DNA from: Anabaena azotica FACHB-119
Lineage (GTDB): Bacteria > Cyanobacteriota > Cyanobacteriia > Cyanobacteriales > Nostocaceae
DNA: 64,000 bases
NCBI RefSeq assembly: GCF_014697625.1
Contig: NZ_JACJSG010000013.1
Coordinates: 112,586-176,585 of the forward strand
Direction: 5' to 3'
A program made the translations under genes and the position numbers. The stretch's first letter is position 1; each line of letters begins with the position of its first letter. Positions 25,647-35,143 of the stretch are shown in pieces. The notes below the pieces were generated by a model that was given only the letters and a program-made list of their open reading frames with translations, made no database searches and was not told the origin of the DNA.

Positions 25647-26566
25647 GTGAACAGTACAGGAAATTAAAAATTAAAAGTCATGATTTTTTGATTTTTAATT
25701 TTTAATTGTTAATAGAAAACTATTCACTACCTCAATGGTTAACTATCACCATTTTTGTAAGTACGATGAGCTATGCCCCATCGTGGGCTAATGCTGTTTT
25801 TGAGGAAATGTTGAACTTGCCTATTTACTTAATATGTGCTAGATAGCAACAGTAAATTCTCTTAAAAGCCCCGTTTACCTACGTCGGAGTATAGTTCATT
25901 GTACTTATTCAACTAAATTTTTTCATCTTCCAGAGTCAGAAGCATCAGGGTGAAGGCAAGGTAAAATGCCTGGACTGGAATCAATTTAAATTACTTAGGT
26001 AATATCTACGAATATCTACAATAGATGACAGTAAATGTCAAATAATTTATTTACCCCTAGTGTTTCATTGAGGCTTTGATGAAGACTTAGGGGATTTTTA
26101 TTGCGGTTCGTAATAAGGACTAAAGTCCTTACTACAAACTTTCCATTTCCGTTTCTTGAGTAGCACAATGAAGATTAATTCATTAGGACTTACGCAACTG
26201 GCATATTTTTTCTGTAGGGTGTGTGACTGGCGATAATATTTGAACGTAGTCATGAGACTTGTAGCGTCACGCACCAACAACCAATTGTGACACTTGCGTA
26301 AGTCCTGTTCATAATAAAAATAACCGTTCATGAGGATATTTTTCATTCCCAATTTTGGGAAACAGTATGCTACGGCTAATAACTCGATTGATCAAGTCAT
26401 CGGCTTTTGTTTGAAACAGGAATTACTCACGGCGATAGTTGAAGGTCATCAAAATCACAAAGTCTCTACAATGGCGTGTAATTAGTCCTTAGTCAGGTGA
26501 TAGGTGACAGGTGACAGGTGACAGGTGACAGGTAACAGAAGGCTTTCCCCCTTCCCCCTTCCCCAA
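25647..26566. other. Intergenic region with one type C element
   Basis: Convergent gap between the RRM and (p)ppGpp synthetase genes. TTTTTGATTTTTAATTTTTAATTG lies just past the RRM gene (25684-25708). A type C element is at 26185-26306, and GTGACAGGTGACAGG tandem repeats at about 26494-26535. No gene is supported. Confidence 0.6.
26185..26306. mobile_element. Type C AGGACTTACGCA element
   Basis: Ends AGGACTTACGCAACTGGCAT and GACACTTGCGTAAGTCCT. TTCAT is repeated on both flanks. Close match to 6883-7005 and, in reverse, to 52720-52842. Confidence 0.75.
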
Positions 26567-28822
26567 TTACTCATCAATTTGACCTACACGACGGATGTTG
26601 AGGATGTCGCTCATTTTTTTGATTTGGATGAAGACTTGCTCTAGTTGTGAGCGATCGCGTATATCTATACCTAAGTCCATTAATGCTGGTTGATTCACTG
26701 CTGTTTTTACTTGGGCATAACGCACGTTAATCCCTTGGTCGCTGAGTCGGGATAAGATGTCTTTTAAGACTCCTACGCGGTCAAGGGCTTCAATTTGAAT
26801 GTTAACTGGGTAAGTTTGCGGGCGACCTCTATTTTCTGCGCCTGGGTTCCAACTGACTGGGACTAGGCGATCGCATTCTACATTCTCCAAATTATTACAC
26901 CCTTGGCGATGGATGGAAATTCCTCTACCCCTTGTGACTACGCCAATAATTGGTTCGCCAGGGATGGGTGTACAACAGCCAGCCAAATGATAAACTAACC
27001 CTTCTACACCTACAATTGGTGAATCTGTGGCGCGGGTGATGGGTGTGGGCGCTTTGGTTGCAGATGATTCTTTTGGTAAGAGTATCGGTGTATCTGCTAC
27101 TGGCTGTTGGGATTTGACAACTTCCCGCCAGCGATTTAATACTAGGTTTAAGGTGATTTCGCCATAGCCTAAACCTGCAAGTAAATCTTCTGCACTGTGA
27201 TAATTACATTTTTCGGCGACAGTCTGCATGGCTTCTGATTTCAACAGACTATCTAAACCGGTTTTCCCCAATTCTTTTTCTAACAATTCTCGACCACGAG
27301 CCAGATTTTCTTCCCGGCGCGATCGCTTGTACCATTGTTTGATGCGATACTTCGCTGCTGAAGTTCTGACGAAGTTAAGCCAATCTAAGCTAGGATGACT
27401 ATTCTTTTGTGTGAGAATTTCTACAATGTCCCCATTTTGTAGTCTAGTAGATAGGGGAACCATCCGCCCGTTGACTCGCGCTCCTGAACAATGATTGCCG
27501 ACTTCGGTGTGAATATGATAGGCAAAATCTATAGTGGTAGAACCGGGGCTTAAAGGAATGACATCGCCTTTGGGAGTGAAGACATAAACATCATCTTCAA
27601 ATAAGTTATCTTTAACGCTATCGAGATATTCTTGCGCGTCCTTGAGGTCACTTTGCCATTCCAACAATTGACGCAGCCAGGTAAACTTTTCATCGGATGT
27701 GGTTAACTGGGCATTAGAACCGCCTGTTTCTTTATACTTCCAATGGGCGGCGATACCATATTCCGCAATTCTGTGCATTTCCATTGTGCGAATTTGCACT
27801 TCCAAAGGACGACCAGTTAAACCAATAACGCCTGTATGTAGTGATTGGTAACGGTTTGGTTTGGGGAGTCCGATGTAATCTTTAAATCTGCCGGGAATAG
27901 GACGGAAAGCATCATGTACCACTGCTAACGCACGGTAACATTCCTCATTTGTCTCCACAATAATCCGCAGTGCGGCTAAATCGTAGATTTCACTAAATTC
28001 TTTTTGCTGTCGCTGCATCTTTTGGTAAATACTGTAGAGATGCTTGGGACGACCACTGATATCTAGACATCGGATGCCGGCTTGCTGGAGGCGATCGCGT
28101 AAAATGGACGTAGCCTTGGCTAGTTTTTCTTCCCGTGAGTCGCGTTTTTCCGAAACATACTTTTGAATTTGTCTAAACGCTTCCGGCTCTAAATTTTTAA
28201 ATGCTAAATCTTCTAATTCCCACTTAATGCGCCAGATCCCCAGACGGTTAGCTAAAGGCGCGAATATATCTCTTGTTTCCTGGGCTGAACGGCGACGGCT
28301 TTCTTCTGACATATATTGCAGAGTTCGCATATTATGCAAACGGTCTGCTAACTTCACGACAATTACCCGGATATCTTGCGCCATCGCCAAAAACATCCGC
28401 CGGAAGTTTTCGGCTTGACTTTCTTTTTTGCTGGTGAAATTGATTTTAGAAAGCTTGGTGACACCCTCGACTAATTGTCTCACTTCCGGGCCAAAACGCT
28501 CTTCTATTTCCTCAATTGTCACATCTGTATCTTCGACTACATCATGAAGAAATCCAGCTGCTATCATAGCAGGACTTCCCCCTAAGTCGCGTAGCAAGCC
28601 AGCTACGGCGATGGGATGACTGATATATAGTTCTCCAGATTTGCGATATTGTCCCTGATGAAGTTGGTAAGCAAAATCAAACGCCCGACAGATTAAATTG
28701 TTATCACTAGATATTCGGTCATTTTCCGCTTTGCTGCCATGTGTTGATGAATCCCGCAAACATTTCTTCAGCCATTCTGGAAGGCTAAGATCGGTTGGGG
28801 AACTAATAGCGATGCTGCTCAT
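26567..28822 (-). CDS. spoT: Bifunctional (p)ppGpp synthetase/hydrolase (RelA/SpoT homologue)
   Basis: Makes and degrades the stringent-response alarmone. 751 residues with the full order of domains. The HD hydrolase region has YISHPIAVAGLLRDLGG and FLHDVVEDTDV with the metal-binding HD pair. The synthetase domain has FKDYIGLPKPNRYQSLHTGV. The TGS domain is near 400 (DDVYVFTPKGDVIPLSPGST). A zinc-finger-like region LVYHLAGCCTPIPGEPIIG and a C-terminal ACT domain (VNIQIEALDRVGVLKDILSRL) follow. Both catalytic halves look intact, so a bifunctional Rel enzyme is likely. The start ATG at 28822 is not preceded by a strong ribosome site. Confidence 0.96.
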   Translation of the reverse strand: MSSIAISSPTDLSLPEWLKKCLRDSSTHGSKAENDRISSDNNLICRAFDFAYQLHQGQYRKSGELYISHPIAVAGLLRDLGGSPAMIAAGFLHDVVEDTDVTIEEIEERFGPEVRQLVEGVTKLSKINFTSKKESQAENFRRMFLAMAQDIRVIVVKLADRLHNMRTLQYMSEESRRRSAQETRDIFAPLANRLGIWRIKWELEDLAFKNLEPEAFRQIQKYVSEKRDSREEKLAKATSILRDRLQQAGIRCLDISGRPKHLYSIYQKMQRQQKEFSEIYDLAALRIIVETNEECYRALAVVHDAFRPIPGRFKDYIGLPKPNRYQSLHTGVIGLTGRPLEVQIRTMEMHRIAEYGIAAHWKYKETGGSNAQLTTSDEKFTWLRQLLEWQSDLKDAQEYLDSVKDNLFEDDVYVFTPKGDVIPLSPGSTTIDFAYHIHTEVGNHCSGARVNGRMVPLSTRLQNGDIVEILTQKNSHPSLDWLNFVRTSAAKYRIKQWYKRSRREENLARGRELLEKELGKTGLDSLLKSEAMQTVAEKCNYHSAEDLLAGLGYGEITLNLVLNRWREVVKSQQPVADTPILLPKESSATKAPTPITRATDSPIVGVEGLVYHLAGCCTPIPGEPIIGVVTRGRGISIHRQGCNNLENVECDRLVPVSWNPGAENRGRPQTYPVNIQIEALDRVGVLKDILSRLSDQGINVRYAQVKTAVNQPALMDLGIDIRDRSQLEQVFIQIKKMSDILNIRRVGQIDE

Positions 28823-29003
28823 ACAGTAGAAGAGGTGATCGGTGGATAGTTGAGAGGTGGACGCAATAACAGCATTCTGTAATGGTGATGCTGTTGCCCT
28901 GGTGAGGGCAGTTTAAGCTATGTCAGATACCCTATGAGACTATGGTAGTTGTCTATTTAGGGTTTAAAAAAACATAAGTTGAAAATAATGTATATTGCAA
29001 ACA

Positions 29004-29029
29004 CAGCCTCAGTACAACAGTTGAGGCTG
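29004..29029 (+). promoter_or_regulatory. Hairpin between the (p)ppGpp synthetase and PatD-like genes
   Basis: CAGCCTCA and TGAGGCTG form a perfect 8-bp stem with a ten-base loop, about 80 bases upstream of the PatD-like start. It may be a regulatory structure; it is not followed by a T run, so it is not a clear terminator. The rest of the gap shows nothing else. Confidence 0.35.
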
Positions 29030-29107
29030 GTGATGCTGATAATATCCTGTAATGGTTTATTGTATAAATAAATTTCTTGACATTAATACTATCGTAAATA
29101 ACCCTAG

Positions 29108-29443
29108 ATGTCTTTAAATCTTGAAAAATATCAGAGTCTAGTAACATTACTAGACGAATTACGTCAGGGGATCATCACTCAAATTGATGTAGTAGAAGTG
29201 CGTCAGCGCCTAGCTGCGTTAAAGCAATTGTTTGGGCAGGAAATTGCACCTTTAATGGAGGATGATTGGCGCATCCAGTCTTATAAGACGGAAATTAGCA
29301 AACAATTGCGTCTTCTGGAGGTAGATGTAATGTTTCTGCAAGGGGCGAGACAACCCGCGACTGCACAAACAAGAATAAATGTCATTGGCGATCGCCTTAA
29401 TACTTTAATTCAATATTGCCATGCCATACTGCAACAAGGGTGA
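29108..29443 (+). CDS. patD: PatD-like heterocyst frequency protein (tentative)
   Basis: 111 residues, soluble, almost all helical (MSLNLEKYQSLVTLLDEL; QRLAALKQLFGQEIAPL). The segment SKQLRLLEVDVMFLQGARQP followed by INVIGDRLNTLIQYCHAIL is a pattern I recall from proteins annotated as PatD, which tunes heterocyst frequency in Anabaena and is reported to contact FtsZ. The match is from memory of the family and not from a search. No clear NtcA site was found upstream (TGTATATTGCAAACA at 28989 is only a partial fit). It is divergent from the (p)ppGpp synthetase gene. Confidence 0.55.
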   Translation: MSLNLEKYQSLVTLLDELRQGIITQIDVVEVRQRLAALKQLFGQEIAPLMEDDWRIQSYKTEISKQLRLLEVDVMFLQGARQPATAQTRINVIGDRLNTLIQYCHAILQQG

Positions 29444-29477
29444 CAGTTGATAGGGGACAGGGGACAGGGGACAGTTG

Positions 29478-30086
29478 TTATTCTCCCCATCTCCCCCCAC
29501 TCCCCACACCCTTCATCAAAACTTGCATCGTCCGGCGCATATAGGTTTCTAATGGTTCTGTTGTCGGTTGGAAAATGAGGGCGTAATAGAGGGAGCCGCT
29601 TAAGAGGTTGATAATTAAGTCTATGTCCGCATCTGCTTGAATTTCTTGTCTGATTTTGGCACGTTCTAAGACTGTCGCAAAGGCTTCTCGTCTGGGTTTG
29701 GTGTATTTTGTCCAGTAGAGTTGGGCAAATTGGGGGTTGCTGGAAGCGCTGCTGATGATGAGGGCTAGGGTTTGTCTACCTAAGTGACTAAATATTTTCT
29801 GGGACATATCATCGAGGAGAATGTCCATATCTCCCCAAAAACTGCCAGTGTCTGGTATTTGGATATCTTCTCTTAAGCTTTCAATGGCATCAGCGACTAG
29901 TTCTTCTTTGGAAGTATAGCGTCTATATATGGTTGTTTTACCTACGCCAGCACGATTGGCGATCGCTTCTATACTCATGCTTTGATACCCTACCTCTGCC
30001 AGTAAGTCTAGGGTAGCTTGCACAATTGCTTGGTCTGCTTGGGTGCTTCTGGGTCTTCCTGATGGGTTGTGTATCTGCTTGCTCAT
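29478..30086 (-). CDS. TetR/AcrR-family transcriptional regulator
   Basis: 202 residues. The N-terminal helix-turn-helix is clear: QAIVQATLDLLAEVGYQSMS, IEAIANRAGVGKTTIYRRY, TSKEELVADAIESL. The C-terminal ligand-binding half is helical and ends with repeat-derived GSGGRWGE, where heptamer DNA overlaps the 3' end. It is divergent from the MFS exporter gene 320 bases away, the usual arrangement for a drug-responsive repressor and its efflux target. The operator was not located; GATACGATACGCTACCGTAGCG (30217-30238) in the gap contains palindromic CGCTACCGTAGCG and is a candidate. Confidence 0.9.
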   Translation of the reverse strand: MSKQIHNPSGRPRSTQADQAIVQATLDLLAEVGYQSMSIEAIANRAGVGKTTIYRRYTSKEELVADAIESLREDIQIPDTGSFWGDMDILLDDMSQKIFSHLGRQTLALIISSASSNPQFAQLYWTKYTKPRREAFATVLERAKIRQEIQADADIDLIINLLSGSLYYALIFQPTTEPLETYMRRTMQVLMKGVGSGGRWGE

Positions 30087-30404
30087 GACAAGGTGTAGGG
30101 GTGTAAGGGTGTAAGGGTGTAAGGGTGTAGGGGTGTAAGGGTCTTGAAAAGATATATCCCTATATCCTCATACCTTCGTACTATTTATTTTGCTAGTTTA
30201 TCCTTGACCAATTTGATACGATACGCTACCGTAGCGTATAGATAATTTAACTTTTCTTTATACTTGTAATACCAATGTACAGCTCGTAGTGTTTGCGTAG
30301 CGTCTCGTAGTGAGGACTGAAGTCCTCACTACGAACGTTGAATTATTTTTTAATTGCGAATTGCTATAAATCCAAGGCTACGGGAACTCTTATTTTGTAA
30401 GAAA
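30087..30404. other. Divergent promoter region between tetR and the MFS gene
   Basis: GGGTGTAA tandem repeats (30088-30145) resemble the interior of type B elements. TACGATACGCTACCGTAGCG at about 30219-30238 may be the repressor site. A GCGTAGCGTCTCGTAGTGAGG palindromic repeat lies at 30294-30316. Confidence 0.5.
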
Positions 30405-32332
30405 ATGGCTAGTATTACCAAAGCATCTACTGTTAACGCATCGGGTTATGTTCAGGGGTCTTTAAAGTGGGCGATCGCATTTGCGGCTTCCTTGGGGGCA
30501 ATTTTGGAAGTGATAGATACCAGTATTGTCAATGTGGCGCTGACAGATATGCAGGCTAGTTTAGGGGCGACTGTGAGCGAAATTGGCTGGGTGGTGACTG
30601 GATATGCGATCGCCAACGTGGTGTTAATTCCTTTGTCCGCTTGGTTGGGTGATTATTTTGGTAAAAAAAGCTACTTTATCTTTTCCCTGATTGGGTTTAC
30701 CGAAAAACTGGGTTTAAAGCCCCGCCCTTCTAGGGCGGCTTTTGTGGTAGTATGACTAATAGCGGTAAAGCGCACAAATAAAAGACGAAGTAGGTCAAGC
30801 GGACTGCTCCTGATCCGGAACCCTGGTAGTATAAATCCTAAATCTTGTACAAATGTGGGAGTAAACGCAGAAATTAAAAACCTTTTCAAACGCGGTCGGG
30901 CAGTCCGTGTGAGCTTGTGGACGTTCCAAACGGAGAAAGTTGAATACTAGTATTCAGATTTCTAGAGAGGACGGATGAAGCAAGAATCCTCCCTCCGGGA
31001 CGCTAACGCGAACGTCTCTTTAGAGCGAGGAGTGTCAACATCGCCTCTGTATTGTGTGGCTTATCGTTGAATTTACCCACGCTGGTGATTTCTCGAATTT
31101 TGCAAGGTTTGTGTGGTGGTGGGTTACTCGCCAAAGCTCAAGCAATTCTGTTTGAAACCTTTCCCCCGGCGGAACAAGGTTTAGCACAAGCTGTATTTGG
31201 TGTAGGTGTAATAGCAGGCCCCGCAATAGGCCCCACCTTGGGCGGTTTTTTGGTCGATGGTTTAGGCTGGCGATGGATTTTCTTTGTGAATATCCCCTTC
31301 GGTATGTTAGCTGTGGGGATGGCTTGGCTATTTCTTCCCAAAGACCAAGGTAAAAACAAAGCCAGGAATCAAGCTGTAGACTGGTTAGGGATTGGGTTAT
31401 TAATTGTCGCTGTTGGCTGTATGCAAACTGTGTTGGAAGAAGGAGAACAAGATGATTGGTTTTCTTCCGGTTTCATTACGAGTTTAGCTATTGCTAGCGT
31501 CATCGGTTTAGTTTTGTTTATTTGGTGGGAGTTGAAAATAGCACATCCTGCTGTTGATTTACGAGTTTTGCGTCACCGTTCCTTAGCGGCGGGAAGCTTT
31601 TTATCAGCAATTGTCGGTATGGGTTTGTATGGCGCACTATTTGCCGTGCCAATTTTTGCTCAAAGTATCTTACAATTTACAGCGACTCAGACAGGATTAT
31701 TATTAGCACCAGGGGCGTTAGCATCAGCGATCGTGATGGTGATGTTAGGAAAATTATCTACTAAAATTGATGCGCGGATATTAATTGCGATCGGTGGTGT
31801 AGGTACAGCCGCCGTCATGTTTGACTTATCAAATATTACCATCAACACCGGAACCGATGACTTATTTTGGCCTTTGGTATGGCGTGGTGCTTTTACAGTC
31901 TTGATGTTTCTACCCTTAAGTTTGGCAACTCTTGGCCCCTTACCTAAACAAGATATCTCGGCAGGTTCGGGATTTTACAACCTCACCCGACAACTAGGTG
32001 GTAGTGTTGGTATTGCCCTGCTTACTACCTTACTAGATAAACGCGAGGCATTTCATCAAGCAATTCTATTAACAGACTTAACTCCTTACAGTCCCGCAAC
32101 AAATGAACGTCTGAATATATTGCAAGGTGCATTACAAGCTCAAGGTATGGATGCAGCCAAAGCCGGACAACAAGCCCTAGCTTTACTTCAGCAAACTGTG
32201 AATACCCAAGCTGCTATTTTATCGTTTGCAGATATCTTTCGTGTCGTTGGGGTGGCGTTCCTTTGTTCCTTACCCCTGTTATTATTCTTAGGCAAAGGCG
32301 GCGCAGGAGCGAAAGCACCTGTAGGGCATTGA
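30405..32332 (+). pseudogene. DHA2-family MFS drug exporter (EmrB/QacA type), split by a mobile element
   Basis: The gene reads MASITKAST... through EVIDTSIVNVALTDMQASLG, GWVVTGYAIANVVLIPLSAW and DYFGKKSYFIFSLIGFT to base 30700. It resumes in frame at 31039 as IASVLCGLSLNLPTLVISRILQGLCGGGLLAKAQ through GFLVDGLGWRWIFFVNIPFG. Joining the two sides restores a continuous 14-helix DHA2 transporter of about 529 residues. As it stands, translation ends within the element, so the exporter should be inactive unless the element leaves. The intact gene would export toxic compounds by proton antiport under the divergent TetR regulator. The start is ATG 30405; GTAAGAAA upstream is weak. Confidence 0.88.
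30701..31038 (+). mobile_element. Non-autonomous IS200/IS605 (IS608-like) element
   Basis: 338 bases sit exactly between a left TTAC (30697-30700) and a right end TCAA (31035-31038), the cleavage tetranucleotides of the IS608 group. The left end has CGAAAAACTGGG and the hairpin GCCCCGCCCTTCTAGGGCGGC; the right end has GAAGCAAGAATCCTC...GAGCGAGGAGTGTCAA. A TCCGGGACGCTAACGCGAACG repeat splits the right-end hairpin. There is no tnpA or tnpB frame. Confidence 0.82.
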
Positions 32333-32344
32333 GGTAATTTTTTA

Positions 32345-32420
32345 TCTGGAAGTCCCCACGCGCCAAGATTATCTGTTGCGACTGGGTGTAAGGGTTTTGC
32401 ACCTATACCCCTATCTAGAC
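32345..32420. repeat. Decayed type B element fragment
   Basis: AAGTCCCCACGCGCCAAGATT and ATCTGTTGCGACTGGGTGTAA match the end of the element at 7250 with several changes. No opposite end is recognisable. Confidence 0.5.
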
Positions 32421-32431
32421 AGAAGTTGTAG

Positions 32432-32815
32432 TTAGTTTGGTTGTAAAGTTTCTAGAGTCAAGATTCCTTGAGGTTTATTAACAAGAAGTTGCATAATGTC
32501 CAACCAAGCAGAACCCATCAAAGTATCGGGAACATCATCTCCAACATGAACAGGAATAACAAACTCAGTAGCATCAATGATGACCCTGCCTTCATACAAA
32601 TTGAACTGTCCTTCACCGCGTGCGGTTGTCATAGAAATTTGGGCAGCAATTCTTAACCACTCCAAGGCTTCCAAGTCTTGGGTGTTAATAGCTAACCATC
32701 CAGCCGTAAAGCCAGTATCAAACAAAGCTTCGACAGAAAACATATCTCCATTGGCAGCAACCAGTTGGATCTCAAACCATAACTCACCGTTATCTCCAAA
32801 TGAACCTACACCCAT
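32432..32815 (-). CDS. Retropepsin-like aspartyl protease domain protein
   Basis: 127 residues. The DTG motif lies in ALFDTGFTAGWLAI (about 30-43), with a later hydrophobic-hydrophobic-glycine segment in DVPDTLMGSAWLDIMQLLVN. This is the pattern of single-domain retropepsin-like proteins (clan AA) that occur as small stand-alone genes in cyanobacteria. The native substrate is unknown. It overlaps the 3' end of the gene upstream (32806-33126) by ten bases, so the two are co-transcribed and probably act together. Confidence 0.75.
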   Translation of the reverse strand: MGVGSFGDNGELWFEIQLVAANGDMFSVEALFDTGFTAGWLAINTQDLEALEWLRIAAQISMTTARGEGQFNLYEGRVIIDATEFVIPVHVGDDVPDTLMGSAWLDIMQLLVNKPQGILTLETLQPN

Positions 32816-33126
32816 AGTCTGCCACAGGTTCCAGTGTCGTTTAGTCGAAAGATAGTCAGCTTGACATCGGTATCGCTATAAGAATGACGAATTTGTTGGC
32901 TTAGTCCTATAAGAGTTGGATCAATTAGATAATTTTCACTGTCAGGGTCAATAGCAATAAACCAGTTATAATGTGTCTCTATCAACTGCTCTCGTAGGCG
33001 ATTAAAAACAACACGACATTGCATAGCAAGCATATCGCTTTGTTCCCGGCGATGGTTAAGTTCTTCTGGCGTTATGGCTGATGGTGGTAGGATACGGCTA
33101 CGGCGAGGTTGAGAAACTTGAGTCAT
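32806..33126 (-). CDS. Hypothetical protein paired with the retropepsin-like gene
   Basis: 106 residues, no family recognised. The N-terminus is basic and Pro-rich (MTQVSQPRRSRILPPSAITPEEL). A helical part (MLAMQCRVVFNRLREQL) and mixed strands (YNWFIAIDPDSENYLIDP) follow. It has no signal peptide or membrane helix. It is first in a two-gene unit with a ten-base overlap into the retropepsin-like gene. Confidence 0.65.
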   Translation of the reverse strand: MTQVSQPRRSRILPPSAITPEELNHRREQSDMLAMQCRVVFNRLREQLIETHYNWFIAIDPDSENYLIDPTLIGLSQQIRHSYSDTDVKLTIFRLNDTGTCGRLWV

Positions 33127-33295
33127 ATCAAGGATAAGCGCTTGTGTATCTTATATTATGGCGTGATACTCATTTGTAAGGTGGTATGACTCTATTCATT
33201 ATTTTGATTACCTTGAACAGCTATTTTCAAGAATTTGATACACTAGCTTAAATTTAAAAATATCCCAGCTAGTAGCTTTGGGTTGATAACTAATT

Positions 33296-34945
33296 ATGAA
33301 TAAAGATTTATTTTGTATAGAAAATTTACGTGTCGCCTATCCGCAGCGTGGTGGGGAAGAACTACGATGGGCGGTTGATGATGTATCTTTTACCTTGCAG
33401 CCAGGGGAAAGGATGGGATTGGTGGGTGAATCTGGTTGTGGTAAATCTACCTTGGGACGGGCGGCGATGCGTTTATTGCCAGCTTCTAGTCGGGTGGAGG
33501 GACGAGTATTATTTCAGGGAGAATCAGTATTTGATTTAACTGCGCCTCAGTTGCGGAAGTTTCGGGGAGAGGCTGTAGCATTAATTTTCCAAGACCCGAT
33601 GACGCGCCTTGACCCGTTGATGACAATTGGCAATCATTGTATTGAAACTTTACAAGCGCATTCACCCCAATTATCAGCGAAGGAAGCTAAGGAGAAGGCG
33701 CTGGCGACTTTGGAGAAGGTGAAAATTCCTGCTAGTCGTTGGCATCAGTACCCCCATGAGTTTAGCGGAGGAATGCGCCAAAGGGTAGCGATCGCTCTCG
33801 CCCTCCTCCTCAACCCCAAGTTAATCGTTGCAGATGAACCCACGACTAGCTTGGATGTCACGGTTTCTGCTCAGATTTTACAAGAGTTGACCCGCCTGTG
33901 TAGTGAAGAAAATATGGCACTGTTGCTAATTTCTCACGATTTGGCAATGGTGGCTGAGTATTGTAGCCGTATTGGTGTGATGTATAACGGCAAAATGGTA
34001 GAAATGGGTACTACTGAGTCGGTGTTTAGAAACCCCCAACATGAATATACGCGATCGCTCCTACAAGCAGCCCTACATATTCAAGCAGTAGATGAGGACA
34101 GTAGTAACACCCAATCCCCAATCCCCAATCCCCAATCCCCAATCCTACGAATTACGGAACTGAAGCAATATTACACAATAGAACCCAGTTTTGTAGAAAG
34201 ATTATTCAAGGCGGAAAGCCAAACAATTAAGGCTGTAGATGGGATTAACTTGGAATTATACCCAGGGGAAATTTTGGGGTTAGTGGGTGAGTCTGGATGC
34301 GGTAAGAGTACGCTTTCACGAACGATTTTACAGTTAATTCGTCCAACATCTGGTAAAGTTGAATTTTTAGGACAAGATTTAACGCGGTTGTCACGTCAAG
34401 AAATTCGTGCTTCCCGGCGACAAATTCAAATGGTGTTTCAAGACCCCCATGCTTGTCTCAACCCAGCAATGACGGTAGGGGAAAGTATTGCTGACCCTTT
34501 ATTAATACATAATTTGGCTGATGCGGCTAAGGCGAAAGAACAGGTTTTGTGGATGTTGGAGAAAGTCGGCTTAACACCAGCTGAAGTTTATTATCAGCGC
34601 TACCCATCTGATTTATCTGGGGGACAACAGCAAAGAGTGGCGATCGCTCGTGCTTTGATTACTCGTCCTAAAATGTTAATCTGCGATGAACCCGTGAGTA
34701 TGTTAGATGCTAGTGTGCAGTCGCAAGTGCTAGATTTGATGTTGCAATTAAAAGCAGAGTTTGAGTTAACTTACTTGTTTATTACTCATGATTTGTGGTT
34801 GGCGAGGTTTTTGTGCGATCGCATTGCTGTCATGCACGGTGGTAAAATTGTCGAACTCGGCCCAACCAAACAAATTTTCGCCAATCCTCAACATCCATAT
34901 ACTCAAACTCTTTTAGCTGCTGCGCCTTTACTTGCAAGAGCATAG
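33296..34945 (+). CDS. Fused double ABC ATPase for oligopeptide/nickel-type import (DppD-DppF-like)
   Basis: 549 residues with two full ABC domains in one chain. In the first, Walker A is [14 protein letters not shown] (about 45), the signature [16 protein letters not shown] and Walker [14 protein letters not shown]. In the second, Walker A is [15 protein letters not shown] (about 332), the signature [16 protein letters not shown] and Walker [14 protein letters not shown]. Each ends with the PxHPYT/NPQHEYT oligopeptide-type tail. The linker (residues 272-285) is encoded by CCAATCC heptamer repeats and reads [12 protein letters not shown]. No permease or binding protein is adjacent, so the partners lie elsewhere. 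Confidence 0.92.
   Translation: MNKDLFCIENLRVAYPQRGGEELRWAVDDVSFTLQPGERMGLVGESGCGKSTLGRAAMRLLPASSRVEGRVLFQGESVFDLTAPQLRKFRGEAVALIFQDPMTRLDPLMTIGNHCIETLQAHSPQLSAKEAKEKALATLEKVKIPASRWHQYPHEFSGGMRQRVAIALALLLNPKLIVADEPTTSLDVTVSAQILQELTRLCSEENMALLLISHDLAMVAEYCSRIGVMYNGKMVEMGTTESVFRNPQHEYTRSLLQAALHIQAVDEDSSNTQSPIPNPQSPILRITELKQYYTIEPSFVERLFKAESQTIKAVDGINLELYPGEILGLVGESGCGKSTLSRTILQLIRPTSGKVEFLGQDLTRLSRQEIRASRRQIQMVFQDPHACLNPAMTVGESIADPLLIHNLADAAKAKEQVLWMLEKVGLTPAEVYYQRYPSDLSGGQQQRVAIARALITRPKMLICDEPVSMLDASVQSQVLDLMLQLKAEFELTYLFITHDLWLARFLCDRIAVMHGGKIVELGPTKQIFANPQHPYTQTLLAAAPLLARA
34105..34144. repeat. CCCCAAT heptamer repeats inside the ABC ATPase gene
   Basis: About five CCCCAAT units lie between the two ATPase domains and are translated in frame as [10 protein letters not shown]. 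Confidence 0.9.
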
Positions 34946-35143
34946 TAAAATCAAAGTTAAGGGTTATATTAAGTTCGGTTAATTACTTACGATATGGTTG
35001 GTTTAGTTGGTAATGGGTAATAGCAAATAGCTAATTGTTTTTTACCATTACCAATTAGCTATTACCAATTACCAATCCCCGTGATATGATAAGTATTTAA
35101 GGGAACATGATATTAGCTATCCTTGTCTAGCTCTTAATTTCGA

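Noticed and set aside
26098..26352. 84-residue reading frame on the minus strand
   Set aside because: Composed largely of a type C mobile element.
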